Part shown: in pieces, positions 1 through 10,267 of the stretch
Numbering within the stretch: the stretch's first letter is position 1
Layout of the letters: every line of letters starts with the position of its first letter
DNA from: Streptococcus pacificus
GTDB taxonomy: Bacteria > Bacillota > Bacilli > Lactobacillales > Streptococcaceae
Direction of reading: 5' to 3'
Assembly: GCF_016481305.1 (NCBI RefSeq)
Contig: NZ_JAENBO010000001.1
Location: 434,001-498,000, forward strand
Length of the DNA stretch: 64,000 nucleotides
Notes under the pieces: model-generated
Database searches by the model: none
What the model was told of the DNA's origin: nothing
What the model saw: the letters and a program-made list of their open reading frames with translations, nothing else
Program-made: the position numbers and the translations under genes

Positions 1-3000
1 CACGTTATTTTACGCTTAACACCACTGTTAGATCAACAAGCCTTGATGATATCGGTCTTTTTATGCTTTTTCAAAAGGTCTTGTCTCATTTTAATCAAGA
101 AGACTTACCGATTTATGGCCTACTAAAAAAAGATCCCAATTTTATAGAACAATTAGTTACTCTTTATCAAGAATTCAAATCAGCCAATATGAGTTTTTAT
201 GAGTTAACTGAGATCGATAATCTTAAATTCAAAGACTTGATTGCTATTTTTACTGAATTGGAAAAAGAGCTTCAAGAAAATCAATTTGAAATGTTATCAC
301 CAATCACTCACTTCTCTAATCAAGTCCTATCGGGTTTTCTTGATGATGCTTTAAAAGATGTTGTTCTCATTATTGATGGCTTTACAAGATTTTCGGCAGA
401 AGAAGAATTTCTTGTTCAGTTATTAGAGGAAAAGACAAGTGAGATTGTTATTGGCACTTACGCTAGTAAAAAGGCTTATCGTTTGAACTATTCAGAAGGA
501 AACATTTATCAAGCTGGGGTTGATTTTTTAAGACATTTAGCTTCTGTTTTTTTAGTCAAACCTGCTTACATAGCGAATGAATCAAACACTTTTTTTGCAA
601 ACCTTTCAAAAACTGTTGAAAGTTACCATGATTTTTCTAATACACCTCTAACTCTTGAAGTTCCTGAGGAGTCCCCTCTTACTATTTGGGAAGTCTCCCA
701 CCAAAAAGAAGAAATTGAACAAGTAGCCAAAGCCATTCGTGCGAAACTTCATGCGGGCTACCGCTATAAGGATATACTGGTTCTTTTAGGTGATGTGGAT
801 AGTTACTATCTCTCCATTAAAACTATTTTTGACAAGTATCAGATTCCTTTCTATCTTTCAAAACCTGAGTCGATGAGTCATCATCCTCTTGTTCATTTTG
901 TCGATGCTCTTGAGCGATTAAAACGTTATCGTTTTCAAGCTGAGGATTTACTTAATCTTCTTAAATCAGGCTTGTATGGTCAATTTTCACAAATGGAAAT
1001 AGATCTTTTTGAGCAGTATATCAATTATGCCGATATCAAGGGGAAAGCTGCTTTTTCACGTTCCTTTACTTATGATAATGGTGGTCAGTTTGACCTTTCT
1101 CAGTTAAATGATATTAGAGAAAGAGTCATGGCACCTCTTTTAACCTTCTTTAATAGCCAAAGTAGGACCGCAAAAGGATTATTGAATAATCTGATTAAAC
1201 TATTAACTGATCTTGAGCTAAACAGCCATCTAGAAAAGATTGCACTGTCATCAAGCCAAGAAGAAGCTGAAAAACATGAAGAAGTCTGGAAGACCTTCCT
1301 TCATATTTTAGAGCAATTCCAAACCATCTTTAAAGATGAAAAATTAAGTCAGTCAGAGTTTTTAGGCTTTCTTAGAACAGGGATGTTGTCAGCTAATTAT
1401 CGTATCGTACCAGCTACTTTAGATGTTGTTAATGTGAAGTCCTACGATTTAATTGAACCACACACCAACCAATTCATTTTTGCCATTGGTCTTAGTCAAT
1501 CCCATTTCCCTAAAGTGTCTAAAAATACAAGTTTGTTAACAGACGAAGAACGACTTATTATTAATCAAACAACCACAAAAATCGCCCGTTTTGATATTGC
1601 TAGTCAAGAAATGCATAAGAAAAATCACTTGGTAGCACTTTCTTTGATGAATGCTGCAACAAAAGAATTGGTCTTATCTAGCCCAAGTGTGATTAATGAT
1701 AATCAAGAATTGATGTCACCTTACTTGCAACTTCTTAAAAAGATTGGTCTTCCAGTCATTGAAAAAAATAAAGAAACAACAGCTATCAATCCGGATGATC
1801 TAGGTAGCTATAGCGGTCTTTTAAGTCGCCTTGTTGATTTTTACCAAGATGACATTCAAAAAGAAAGTTTTAGCAAAGAAGAAGCAACCTTTTGGTCTGT
1901 TGCTGTGCGTGTTTTAAAACAAAAACTGGCAACTGATGGCCTTTTCTTACCTACTCCTCAGGAAGATTTAGCGGTTACTCCTTTGGCAGAGGAAACTTTA
2001 GCTGTTCAATTTCCAAAAGATAAGCCTCTGCAATTATCAGCTTCTGCACTAACAGATTTTTATGAGAATGAATACAAGTACTTCTTGAAGTATGTGCTTG
2101 GTTTGAAAGAACCTGCCTCTATTCATCCTGACGCCAGTCAACATGGGAACTTTCTTCATCGAATTTTTGAATTGTTTATGGATGATAAGAGTTCAGATAA
2201 TTTTGATAGGAAACTTTCTTTGGCGATTGAAAAAGCAAGCCTTGAACCAATTTTTCTCTCCCTTTACCAACAAGATGCCCAAAGTCAGTTTTCAAAAACG
2301 ATGCTAAGGACGATTGCTCAAGCAACAGCAACAATTTTAAAAAATAATCCTGCTATAGAAGTTGTCGCAGAAGAACTCGTTTTTGGTAATGACAACCAAA
2401 ATACTCTTGACTTAGGAGATGGTAGAAACCTTAATATCAAAGGAAAAATTGATCGGCTTGATTACCTATCAGCAACTGACAGTTATGGTGTCGTTGATTA
2501 TAAATCAAGTGATAAAAAATTTCAGTTAGCTGATTTTTATAATCGTCTAAGCCCTCAACTCATCACTTATATAGCGGCTTTAAGAAATACAAAAGAGTTT
2601 TCAAAAATGAACAATATTTTTGGAGCCATGTACCTGCATATGAAGAACCCGATTATTGCTCTTGACAAAACAAAATCAGTTGATGATGTCTTGTCCCAAT
2701 CCTTACAAGAATTAAAGTACAAAGGATTATTTTTAGAAGACAATACTCAAGGATTAAATCATCTTTATGCTAGTAAGCGTTCAACTTTTTCTAATGAGGC
2801 GTTAGAGCTAATGCTAGCTTACAATGAAAAACTATACAAAGAAGCGGCTAAGAAAATTTTATCAGGTCATTTTGCCATTAATCCATACACCAAAGATAAT
2901 AAATCAGTCACAGGTGAACAGTTTAAGGCTATCACTCGTTTTGAGGCCAATCAGCATCTATCAAACGCTCGCCAATTAAAAAGCTTCCCACGTGCTGAGC

Positions 3001-3047
3001 AACAAAAAATTATTCTAGAACAAATGAAAGGAGAGATTGAGCAATGA
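1..3047 (+). CDS. rexB: ATP-dependent nuclease subunit B (RexB/AddB), 5' end outside window
   Basis: Non-ATPase-like partner of RexA in the AddAB-type double-strand break repair helicase-nuclease. The frame is open from base 3 to the first in-window ATG at 63, so the true start lies upstream; about 1,015 codons are visible. The C-terminal third holds a RecB-type PD-(D/E)XK nuclease core: GKIDRLDY followed by YGVVDYKSS. The visible protein contains no cysteine at all, so it cannot carry the four-cysteine Fe-S cluster known from Bacillus AddB. The stop overlaps the rexA start by four bases (ATGA), which implies translational coupling. Identity is strong from the partner gene and nuclease motif. 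Confidence 0.95.
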   Translation, partial: RYFTLNTTVRSTSLDDIGLFMLFQKVLSHFNQEDLPIYGLLKKDPNFIEQLVTLYQEFKSANMSFYELTEIDNLKFKDLIAIFTELEKELQENQFEMLSPITHFSNQVLSGFLDDALKDVVLIIDGFTRFSAEEEFLVQLLEEKTSEIVIGTYASKKAYRLNYSEGNIYQAGVDFLRHLASVFLVKPAYIANESNTFFANLSKTVESYHDFSNTPLTLEVPEESPLTIWEVSHQKEEIEQVAKAIRAKLHAGYRYKDILVLLGDVDSYYLSIKTIFDKYQIPFYLSKPESMSHHPLVHFVDALERLKRYRFQAEDLLNLLKSGLYGQFSQMEIDLFEQYINYADIKGKAAFSRSFTYDNGGQFDLSQLNDIRERVMAPLLTFFNSQSRTAKGLLNNLIKLLTDLELNSHLEKIALSSSQEEAEKHEEVWKTFLHILEQFQTIFKDEKLSQSEFLGFLRTGMLSANYRIVPATLDVVNVKSYDLIEPHTNQFIFAIGLSQSHFPKVSKNTSLLTDEERLIINQTTTKIARFDIASQEMHKKNHLVALSLMNAATKELVLSSPSVINDNQELMSPYLQLLKKIGLPVIEKNKETTAINPDDLGSYSGLLSRLVDFYQDDIQKESFSKEEATFWSVAVRVLKQKLATDGLFLPTPQEDLAVTPLAEETLAVQFPKDKPLQLSASALTDFYENEYKYFLKYVLGLKEPASIHPDASQHGNFLHRIFELFMDDKSSDNFDRKLSLAIEKASLEPIFLSLYQQDAQSQFSKTMLRTIAQATATILKNNPAIEVVAEELVFGNDNQNTLDLGDGRNLNIKGKIDRLDYLSATDSYGVVDYKSSDKKFQLADFYNRLSPQLITYIAALRNTKEFSKMNNIFGAMYLHMKNPIIALDKTKSVDDVLSQSLQELKYKGLFLEDNTQGLNHLYASKRSTFSNEALELMLAYNEKLYKEAAKKILSGHFAINPYTKDNKSVTGEQFKAITRFEANQHLSNARQLKSFPRAEQQKIILEQMKGEIEQ

Positions 3048-6000
3048 CACACCATCCTTTTTTAACAAAAGCTGAAATAACGGCTCTTCAAAAAGAAGAA
3101 ATGCTTTCAGACAAAACACAAAAAAGAACAAAAGAACAAATTGAAGCCATTTACAGTCATGGCCAAAATATTTTAGTCTCAGCCTCTGCTGGTTCTGGAA
3201 AAACATTTGTTATGGTTGAGCGCATTATTGATAAATTAAAAAGAGGAGTGGGGATTGATGAACTCTTCATTTCAACCTTTACGGTTAAGGCAGCTAGTGA
3301 GCTAAAAGAACGTTTAGAACAGAAATTGACCCAAGAGATTAAAGAAACAACTGATAATGCTATCAGACGCCACTTGTCACTACAAATTGCTGCCTTACAA
3401 CACGCTGATATTGGTACTATGGATGCTTTCACTCAAAAAGTAGTGAGTCAATATGGTTATTTACTTGGTATTTCCCCTCAATTTCGTATTCTTCAAGACA
3501 AAAGCGAACAAGATATCATTAAACATGATGTTTTTGATCATTTATTTGATCGCTATATGAGCAGTGAAAAAGCAGAACTATTTTCAAAGGTGGTCATTAA
3601 TTTTTCAGGTCAAAGAAAAGATGCCAAGGCTTTTTACCAGGTGGTTGATACCATTCATCAATTTATCCAATCAACTAGTGATCCACTAAATTGGTTAGAA
3701 ACAACTTTTGATCAGGGAGCAAAAAAATATGTGACAAGTCATGATTTGCCTTCTACGATGATTGAAAAATTCCTTCAAGAAATGCAAAATGTGGCCAATC
3801 AGCTTGAAGAGTTAACACAACTTCCCGATTACAAACAAACCACTAAACAAGGAAGTCCCACAGCGACTTATAAAAAACACCAAAAGATTTACACGTTTCT
3901 AAGAGAAACTGCTCAGGAACTTGAAGGTGCTTTTGAGACTGTTAACATCTCCCAGCTTGCTTTAAATCTTGAAGAATTATTACCAGCAGGAAACGATGTC
4001 ACTGTTGCTGGGCAAAAATATAGCCTGTATGGGCAACTACATCAGTTAATCAATCAATTCAAGCATATTGAAACCATTGTTTACTACCAAAAACAAGCAC
4101 TGCCATTAATTGACCTCTTAAAAGACTTCATGGCAGATTTTCATCAAGAATATCTGGCACGAAAAAAACAAGAAAATGCTTTTGAATTTGCTGACATTGG
4201 GCATTTTGCTATTCAAATTTTAGAAGAAAACAACGCCGTTAGGCAAGCATTTCAAACGAAATATCATGAAGTAATGGTTGATGAGTACCAAGACACCAAT
4301 CATAGTCAGGAAAAAATGCTTGAGCTTTTATCATCAGGTCACAATCGTTTCATGGTGGGTGATATTAAACAATCGATTTATCGTTTTCGTCAAGCGGATC
4401 CACAAATTTTTAATCAGAAATTTAAAGATTATCAAGATAATCCCGAAAATGGGTGTCTTATTTTACTTAAAGAAAATTTCCGTAGTCAGATTGAAGTATT
4501 AGATGCAACAAATGCTATCTTCAAACGTTTAATGGATGAAGAAGTAGGCGATATTGATTATAATGATACTCATAGTCTTGTCGCTGGTAGTGATAGGCAA
4601 CTCACAACTGATAGTGACAATAAGACAGAGTTCCTTATTTATAATACTGATAGTGTCCAAGATGAGACTGACACTGAAGATGAGCTGACCACTTTTGAAG
4701 TTGAGCTCGTGGCAAAAGAGATAATTAAGCTTCACAAAGAGAAAAAAGTTTCTTTTAACGATATCACACTTCTTGTCTCCTCAAGAACACGTAACAATGC
4801 CATTATTAGAACCTTTGAACAACATGGCATTCCCTTAGTATCAGATGGCGGGGAACAACACTATCTTCAATCTGTTGAGGTTATGGTGATGTTGGAGACA
4901 CTAAGAGTGATTGATAATCCTTTAAATGATTATGCTTTGGTTGCTCTTTTACGATCACCAATGTTTTCCTTTGATGAGGATGAAATGACGAGGTTATCTC
5001 TTCAAGTTAACAATAAAAAAGAAAAGGCCTATTTGTATGAAAAACTATTATTGACCCTTGATAAAAAAGGGAGTCATCCTGAACTGATTAGGACTAAGGA
5101 TTATGAGAAAGTTAGTCGTTTTTACAAGCAGCTCGAAAAATGGCGTACATATGCAAAAACGCATAGCCTATATGATTTAATTTGGAAAATTTATCAGGAA
5201 CGTCATTATTATGATTATGTTGGTCTTTTACCAAATGGTGAGCAAAGACAAGCTAATCTCTATGCGCTTGCAACTAGGGCTGATCAGTTTGAAACAACAG
5301 GCTTTAAAGGATTGTCTCGTTTCATCAGAATGATTAATAAAATTATTGAGACTGAAAATGATTTGGCTGATGTAGAAGTGGTTGCTCCAAAAGAAGCGGT
5401 TAGCCTTATGACCATCCATAAAAGTAAAGGGCTCCAATTTCCTTATGTTTTTCTACTAAATATGGACAAACGTTTTGATAAGAGAGACGAAACAGCCCCA
5501 ATGATTTTAAGTCGGGACCATGGTATCGGTATTAAATTATTAGTTGATATGAAAGAAGCATTTGCTGATAAGAGTAAGCTTCCTCATGTCTTAGTGTCAA
5601 TGAAGACCCTAGCATACCAACAAAATCAGCAAGAGCTCACTCTAGCTAGTTTATCCGAGCAGATGCGGTTACTCTATGTCGCAATGACTCGTGCCGAGAA
5701 AAAACTGTATCTGGTTGGAAAAGGCAGTCAAGAAAAATTATCAAATCGCTACGATGGCCAAGAGAAATTTGGTAAGTTGACAACTGCTAGTCGAGAACGT
5801 CTTGCTAGTTTTCAAGACTGGGTATTAGCAGTCAAAGAAGCCTTCCCAAATACCTTAACAACTTTTTCTGTGAGATACGTTGATCAATCAGAACTTAGCC
5901 CAGATAAAATTGGTAAACTAGATCAAACAAATCCTATTCCAACTGAGGATTTGACAGACAACAGACAAAGTGATGATATCAAACGGGCTCTTGAAATCAT

Positions 6001-6667
6001 GGAAAACGTTGATAAGCTAAACAAGCAATACCAAGCCGCGATAGAGCTACCAATGGTTAAAACGCCTAGTCAACTAAAAGCATTTTATGAACCTGTTATG
6101 GAAAAAAATGAGATGGCCGTTATGGAAACATACCAAGCGCCATTTGATTTTAGCTTTCCTGATTTTACCAACCAACAAAAAGTCTCACCAACACAAATTG
6201 GTTCAGCAGTTCATGAATTGATGCAGCGTTTGCCAATCACTAATCAGGTGACAACTGAAATGATTAAAGAGACGCTTTCTTATGTTGATGCTTCAAATGC
6301 GGTGAAAGAAAAAATTGATCTTTCAAAAATTCTTAGCTTTTTTAACACAGAGCTTGGACAACTCATTCTTGAAAATACTGACAAGTTGTATCGCGAAGCT
6401 CCCTTTGCCATGTTAGAAATAGATCCCTTAAGTCAAGAACCATTTGTCATCAGAGGAATCATTGATGGGTTTATCAAATTGGATGATAAAATTATTCTCT
6501 TTGACTATAAAACTGATCATTATAAAGACGCAGCAGTGATAAAACAACGGTATCAACAACAAATGAGTCTATACGCTAAGGCTTTAGAAAAGTCTTATCA
6601 AGTTGAAACAGTTGAAAAATATTTAGTTTTATTGGGTGGAAAAGAGCTGGAAGTCGTGAAATACTAA
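3044..6667 (+). CDS. rexA: ATP-dependent helicase/nuclease subunit A (RexA/AddA)
   Basis: UvrD/Rep-type 3'-5' helicase with a C-terminal RecB-family nuclease, working with RexB to process double-strand ends for recombination. At 1,207 aa it has the usual length. Walker A SAGSGKT is at residues 48-54, the Walker B-type motif VDEYQDTN near 410, and the helicase motif QMRLLYVAMTRA near 890. The nuclease motif is near 1140-1165 (RGIIDGF then LFDYKTD). The ATG lies inside the rexB stop (ATGA). A strong terminator follows directly after the stop. No irregularity is seen. Confidence 0.97.
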   Translation: MTHHPFLTKAEITALQKEEMLSDKTQKRTKEQIEAIYSHGQNILVSASAGSGKTFVMVERIIDKLKRGVGIDELFISTFTVKAASELKERLEQKLTQEIKETTDNAIRRHLSLQIAALQHADIGTMDAFTQKVVSQYGYLLGISPQFRILQDKSEQDIIKHDVFDHLFDRYMSSEKAELFSKVVINFSGQRKDAKAFYQVVDTIHQFIQSTSDPLNWLETTFDQGAKKYVTSHDLPSTMIEKFLQEMQNVANQLEELTQLPDYKQTTKQGSPTATYKKHQKIYTFLRETAQELEGAFETVNISQLALNLEELLPAGNDVTVAGQKYSLYGQLHQLINQFKHIETIVYYQKQALPLIDLLKDFMADFHQEYLARKKQENAFEFADIGHFAIQILEENNAVRQAFQTKYHEVMVDEYQDTNHSQEKMLELLSSGHNRFMVGDIKQSIYRFRQADPQIFNQKFKDYQDNPENGCLILLKENFRSQIEVLDATNAIFKRLMDEEVGDIDYNDTHSLVAGSDRQLTTDSDNKTEFLIYNTDSVQDETDTEDELTTFEVELVAKEIIKLHKEKKVSFNDITLLVSSRTRNNAIIRTFEQHGIPLVSDGGEQHYLQSVEVMVMLETLRVIDNPLNDYALVALLRSPMFSFDEDEMTRLSLQVNNKKEKAYLYEKLLLTLDKKGSHPELIRTKDYEKVSRFYKQLEKWRTYAKTHSLYDLIWKIYQERHYYDYVGLLPNGEQRQANLYALATRADQFETTGFKGLSRFIRMINKIIETENDLADVEVVAPKEAVSLMTIHKSKGLQFPYVFLLNMDKRFDKRDETAPMILSRDHGIGIKLLVDMKEAFADKSKLPHVLVSMKTLAYQQNQQELTLASLSEQMRLLYVAMTRAEKKLYLVGKGSQEKLSNRYDGQEKFGKLTTASRERLASFQDWVLAVKEAFPNTLTTFSVRYVDQSELSPDKIGKLDQTNPIPTEDLTDNRQSDDIKRALEIMENVDKLNKQYQAAIELPMVKTPSQLKAFYEPVMEKNEMAVMETYQAPFDFSFPDFTNQQKVSPTQIGSAVHELMQRLPITNQVTTEMIKETLSYVDASNAVKEKIDLSKILSFFNTELGQLILENTDKLYREAPFAMLEIDPLSQEPFVIRGIIDGFIKLDDKIILFDYKTDHYKDAAVIKQRYQQQMSLYAKALEKSYQVETVEKYLVLLGGKELEVVKY

Positions 6668-6697
6668 AAAGAAGTTGCTAATGCAACTTCTTTTTTT
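6666..6697. terminator. Bidirectional intrinsic terminator between rexA and ald
   Basis: GAAGTTGC (6671-6678) pairs with GCAACTTC (6683-6690) around a TAAT loop. A T7 run follows on the plus strand and an A run precedes it, so it can end both convergent genes. Confidence 0.9.
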
Positions 6698-7799
6698 AAA
6701 GTTTTAATTCGGAATAAAACAAATCAAGTGATTTAGCGACTGATTCATTGGTTAGTAAGCCCTGATAGATATTAACACCTTTAAAAAGTGCTTGATTATC
6801 TTTTATTGCTTGTTGGACGCCTTTATTAGCAATTTCAATCGCATAAGGAAGCGTAACGTTAGTTAAAGCGATAGTGGAGGTTCTTGGTACTGCACCAGGC
6901 ATATTAGCAACAGCATAGTGTGTGACTCCATTAACCACATAAACAGGTTCATCGTGTGTTGTGGAATGATCTGCAGTCTCGATGATTCCTCCTTGGTCAA
7001 CGGCAACGTCAATCACAACAGATCCTTTTTTCATTGAAGCAATCATCTCACTTGTGACTAATTTTGGAGCGCGTGCACCTGGAATTAAGACTGCACCGAT
7101 AAGAAGATCGGCGTCTTTAACTTCTTTAGCAATATTAAGTGGGTTAGACATTAAGGTTTGGATACTGTTACCAAATTGTGTGTTGAGTTCAGCTAAGCGT
7201 TTAGGATTAACATCTAAGATGGTGACATCTGCTCCTAAACCAACAGCCATTTGCGCGGCATTTGTTCCAACAACGCCACCACCTATGATGACAACTTTTC
7301 CTTTTTTTACACCTGGAACACCACCAATTAAGATCCCTAAACCATCATTGATTTTAGTAAGATAATGCGTTCCAATTTGTACAGCCATACGGCCAGCAAC
7401 CTCACTCATTGGATTGAGAAGAGGTAAGAGTCCATCTTTTTCAACTGTTTCATAAGCAATAGCAATAATATTGCTCTCTAAAAGTGCTTTTGTCAATTCA
7501 GGAGCAGGGGCCAAGTGAAGATAGGTAAAGAGAATGAGACCTTCCTTGAAAAATTCAAATTCTTCTTTAAGAGGTTCTTTCACTTTAATCACAAGGTCAA
7601 CATCCCAAGCTTCCTTGGCAGATTGAACAATTTTTGCTCCCTGTTCAAGGTATTCTTCATCGCTAAAGCCAGAGCCAATACCAGCAGTTGTTTCGATGAC
7701 TACTTCGTGGCCATGTTGTTTTAATGAGAGGACCCCAGCTGGTGTTAGTCCGACGCGGTTTTCATGTGTTTTAATTTCTTTAGGAACACCAATAATCAT
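6696..7799 (-). CDS. ald: Alanine dehydrogenase
   Basis: NAD-dependent interconversion of L-alanine and pyruvate plus ammonia, in the cytoplasm. The 367 aa length is typical. The N-terminal signature [15 protein letters not shown] carries the substrate-binding Arg15; KVKEP (near residue 74) and YLHLA (His95) match the active-site region. The Rossmann motif [13 protein letters not shown] lies near 170. The gene stands alone between two terminators and has its own sigma-A-like promoter. To my knowledge ald is only sporadically present in streptococci, so it may reflect amino-acid-based nitrogen or redox balancing in this lineage. Confidence 0.95.
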   Translation of the reverse strand: MIIGVPKEIKTHENRVGLTPAGVLSLKQHGHEVVIETTAGIGSGFSDEEYLEQGAKIVQSAKEAWDVDLVIKVKEPLKEEFEFFKEGLILFTYLHLAPAPELTKALLESNIIAIAYETVEKDGLLPLLNPMSEVAGRMAVQIGTHYLTKINDGLGILIGGVPGVKKGKVVIIGGGVVGTNAAQMAVGLGADVTILDVNPKRLAELNTQFGNSIQTLMSNPLNIAKEVKDADLLIGAVLIPGARAPKLVTSEMIASMKKGSVVIDVAVDQGGIIETADHSTTHDEPVYVVNGVTHYAVANMPGAVPRTSTIALTNVTLPYAIEIANKGVQQAIKDNQALFKGVNIYQGLLTNESVAKSLDLFYSELKL

Positions 7800-7833
7800 A
7801 TGATCATCCTTTCTTATTTTTCTCTATGTCAAT

Positions 7834-7861
7834 ATTTTACACTTTCTCTATTATCCGTCAA
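7834..7861 (-). promoter_or_regulatory. Predicted ald promoter
   Basis: Read on the minus strand: -35 TTGACG (7856-7861), 16-base spacer, -10 TAAAAT (7834-7839). It lies 35 bases upstream of the ald ATG, and AGAAAGGAT serves as the ribosome binding site. Confidence 0.65.
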
Positions 7862-7958
7862 CTAAAAATAAGTTCGCTTAACTGAACTAAGCAGATTTAT
7901 TGAAGAGAATATTGAAAAGTGAAGCCATGTTAAAAGCAATAGTTTGCAGTTTGAAAAG

Positions 7959-7987
7959 TTGCTATATCTCTTAAAAAAAGGTATACT
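7959..7987 (+). promoter_or_regulatory. Predicted trhO promoter
   Basis: -35 TTGCTA (7959-7964), 17-base spacer, -10 TATACT (7982-7987). The predicted transcript start near 7993 coincides with an upstream in-frame GTG, so that GTG is unlikely to be the start codon of trhO. Confidence 0.65.
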
Positions 7988-8022
7988 GCTAAGTGACTAT
8001 TTTAATGAATGAGGAGAAAATT

Positions 8023-8988
8023 TTGTCAGATAAAATAAGAGTACTACTATACTATAAATACACACCAATTGAGAACGCGCAAGAATACGCAAAAGAGCAT
8101 CTTGCTTTTTGTAAAAGCATTGGCTTAAAAGGACGTATTATTATCTCTGATGAAGGAATTAATGGAACAGTTTCAGGGGATTACGAAACTACTCAAAAAT
8201 ATATGGACTATGTTCACAGTGATGAACGTTTTGCTGATTTGTGGTTTAAGTATGATGAAGAAAGAACTGATGCTTTTAAAAAGATATTTGTCCGCTACAA
8301 ACGTGAAATTGTGCATCTAGGTCTTGAAGATGATGTTGATCCCCTTCAATTAACAGGGAAATATTTATCTCCAAAGGAGTTCAAGGAAGCTATTCTTGAT
8401 GAGGATACTGTGGTTATTGATGCTCGTAATGATTATGAGTATGATCTTGGTCATTTTCGTGGTGCCGTTAGACCAGAAATCAGAAATTTTAGAGAATTAC
8501 CCAAATGGATTAGAGACAACAAAGAAAAATTCATGGATAAAAAAATCGTTACTTACTGTACAGGTGGTGTTCGCTGTGAAAAATTCTCGGGCTGGTTATT
8601 ACGTGAAGGCTTTGAAGAAGTAGGCCAATTGCATGGTGGTATTACTACTTATGGTAAGGATCCTGAAGTTAAGGGTGAACTATGGGATGGTCAAATGTAT
8701 GTTTTTGACGAACGTATTGCTGTTCCTATCAATCAAGTAGATCCTAAAATTGTTGGTGTTGATTGGTTTGATGGGACACCTTGTGAACGTTATGTGAATT
8801 GTGGCAACCCATTTTGTAATCGCCAACTATTGACTTCTAAAGAAAATGAAGACAAGTACTTACGTGGGTGCTCTAAGGAATGCCGTCGTCATGAAAAAAA
8901 TCGCTATATTACTGAAAATGGCTTAACTAGACAAGAGTGGGAAGAAGCTCTTAATAAGATTGGTGAGTCATTAGAAGTTAGTGCTTAA
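8023..8988 (+). CDS. trhO: tRNA uridine(34) hydroxylase TrhO (rhodanese family)
   Basis: Oxygen-dependent hydroxylation of wobble U34 in tRNA, the first step to 5-methoxyuridine-type modifications. The rhodanese domain has an active-site Cys in [14 protein letters not shown], and the C-terminus carries a cysteine-rich segment ([12 protein letters not shown], then CSKEC). I chose the TTG at 8023 (protein starting [13 protein letters not shown], 321 aa). GAGGAG at 8011-8016 is spaced six bases from it, family members start this way, and the promoter's predicted transcript start lies at about 7993. A longer reading from GTG 7993 exists in frame but lacks a ribosome binding site. Confidence 0.93.
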   Translation: MSDKIRVLLYYKYTPIENAQEYAKEHLAFCKSIGLKGRIIISDEGINGTVSGDYETTQKYMDYVHSDERFADLWFKYDEERTDAFKKIFVRYKREIVHLGLEDDVDPLQLTGKYLSPKEFKEAILDEDTVVIDARNDYEYDLGHFRGAVRPEIRNFRELPKWIRDNKEKFMDKKIVTYCTGGVRCEKFSGWLLREGFEEVGQLHGGITTYGKDPEVKGELWDGQMYVFDERIAVPINQVDPKIVGVDWFDGTPCERYVNCGNPFCNRQLLTSKENEDKYLRGCSKECRRHEKNRYITENGLTRQEWEEALNKIGESLEVSA

Positions 8989-9005
8989 TCGTTTTAAAGA
9001 AACAA

Positions 9006-9037
9006 AAAAAGCAGGATTCAGATGAATCCTGCTTTTT
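9006..9037. terminator. Bidirectional terminator between trhO and the DUF3042 gene
   Basis: GCAGGATTC (9011-9019) pairs perfectly with GAATCCTGC (9024-9032) around AGAT. It has a preceding A run and a following T5, and serves two convergent genes. Confidence 0.9.
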
Positions 9038-9049
9038 CAAGTTATTTCA

Positions 9050-9226
9050 TTAGCGTGAGACACGTCTACGTGCAGCTTTTTTACGATTTTCTTCAATAAA
9101 TGCAGCCTTTTTTTCTTCTGGTTCAATAACGGTTTTTTTAACAGCAAATACTGCACCAGCAACTGCTAAAGCAGTACCAGTAACACCAGTTGCCACGCCC
9201 TTCAAGAAACTATATTTTTTTGACAT
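9050..9226 (-). CDS. DUF3042 family small membrane-anchored protein
   Basis: A 58-residue protein beginning [21 protein letters not shown] hydrophobic Ala/Gly/Val segment spans about residues 10-29. The charged, basic tail ([14 protein letters not shown]) should lie in the cytoplasm. Sequence layout matches the DUF3042 family of Lactobacillales, for which I know no established function. AGGAGA lies seven bases before the ATG. The gene sits alone, divergent from miaA, and ends at the shared terminator with trhO. It is short enough to be missed by length cut-offs. Confidence 0.88.
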   Translation of the reverse strand: MSKKYSFLKGVATGVTGTALAVAGAVFAVKKTVIEPEEKKAAFIEENRKKAARRRVSR

Positions 9227-9246
9227 AGGGATTCTCCTTTTTCTTA

Positions 9247-9255
9247 TGTTATAAT
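9247..9255 (+). promoter_or_regulatory. Extended -10 promoter of miaA
   Basis: TG-T-TATAAT (TATAAT at 9250-9255), 40 bases before the miaA ATG, with no obvious -35. AAGGAAAAGG gives the ribosome binding site. Confidence 0.6.
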
Positions 9256-9295
9256 ATATACTAACGAAAAAAGCTTAAAAATTCAAGGAAAAGGT

Positions 9296-10192
9296 ATGAA
9301 AACAAAAATTATTGTTATTCTTGGTCCAACCGCTATCGGAAAAACAGCTCTAGGAATTAAACTTGCCAAAAAATATAAGGGTGAGATTATTAGCGGTGAT
9401 AGCCAACAGGTCTATCGACAGCTGAATATTGGTACAGCAAAAGTGACTAAAAAAGAACAAGAAGAAGTGAAACACTACTTAATTGATGAGGTTGATGCGT
9501 CTGATAATTATTCTGTTTTTGACTTTGTGACAGCTGCCAAAAAAGCTATTCAGTCAATTTCAGAAAAAGGCAAAATACCAATCATTGTCGGTGGGACAGG
9601 TCTCTATCTTCAAAGTTTACTTGAAGGGTATCATCTAGGTGGTGAGATCAATCAACAAGAATTGAGTGAGTATCGTCGCTATTTATCAGAGTTTAGTGAT
9701 GATCAGCTATTTTCAATGGTTGAAAAGGAAAATCTATCCATTCGAGAATTGAATCGTAGGAGAGCCATCAGAGCATTAGAAATTGCTAAGTTTGGACAAG
9801 ACCTAGAAAATCAACCTCCTCAATATGATGCCTTACTTATTGGGCTTAATGATGAACGTGAAAAACTCTATGAGCGGATAAATCAGCGAGTCGATCAGAT
9901 GATGTCTCAAGGGTTGTTAGAAGAAGCTAAGTGGCTTTATGATACCTATCCAAATGTTCAAGCAACCAAAGGAATTGGTTATAAGGAATTCTTTCCTTAC
10001 TTTGAAGGAAAAGAATCGTTAGATGATGCTGTTAATCATTTAAAACAAAATACAAGAAGATTTGCAAAACGTCAATTAACCTGGTTTAAGAATCGTATGA
10101 ATGTTTCTTTTTTTCAAGTGAATGACAACAATGTCTTTGAACGTATAGAGCAAGAAGTAGAAGACTTTATAAATCAGAAAGAGGCCCCTTAA
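9296..10192 (+). CDS. miaA: tRNA dimethylallyltransferase MiaA
   Basis: Transfers a dimethylallyl group to N6 of A37 in tRNAs that read UNN codons. At 298 aa it is a normal size. P-loop GPTAIGKT (residues 10-17), the SGDSQQVYR substrate motif (near 34), the [12 protein letters not shown] motif (near 100) and the C-terminal [18 protein letters not shown] segment are all present. Its TAA stop lies in the loop of the terminator hairpin that follows. Confidence 0.97.
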   Translation: MKTKIIVILGPTAIGKTALGIKLAKKYKGEIISGDSQQVYRQLNIGTAKVTKKEQEEVKHYLIDEVDASDNYSVFDFVTAAKKAIQSISEKGKIPIIVGGTGLYLQSLLEGYHLGGEINQQELSEYRRYLSEFSDDQLFSMVEKENLSIRELNRRRAIRALEIAKFGQDLENQPPQYDALLIGLNDEREKLYERINQRVDQMMSQGLLEEAKWLYDTYPNVQATKGIGYKEFFPYFEGKESLDDAVNHLKQNTRRFAKRQLTWFKNRMNVSFFQVNDNNVFERIEQEVEDFINQKEAP

Positions 10193-10204
10193 TGCCTCTT
10201 TTTA
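10178..10204 (+). terminator. Terminator overlapping the miaA stop
   Basis: AAAGAGGC (10178-10185) pairs with GCCTCTTT (10194-10201), then more T. The loop contains the miaA TAA, so a terminating ribosome could interfere with hairpin folding. Confidence 0.75.
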
Positions 10205-10226
10205 GTTAGGAAATCATCCGCTTTTT

Positions 10227-10236
10227 ATGGTATAAT
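10227..10236 (+). promoter_or_regulatory. Extended -10 promoter of the hflX operon
   Basis: TATGG directly followed by TATAAT (10231-10236), 32 bases before the hflX ATG. The same TATGGTATAAT string recurs before several other genes in the window. Confidence 0.7.
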
Positions 10237-10267
10237 AAAAAGATGATTAAAAGACAGGAGGCAACTA

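Noticed and set aside
3157-3432. Open frame on the opposite strand of rexA
   Set aside because: Lies wholly within a well-supported gene, with no ribosome binding site or family resemblance.
7871-7892. Interleaved complementary segments AGTTC/GAACT and GCTTA/TAAGC that could form a pseudoknot-like fold
   Set aside because: The stretch lies upstream of the -35 elements of both flanking promoters, so it is probably not transcribed in a leader; arms are only five bases.
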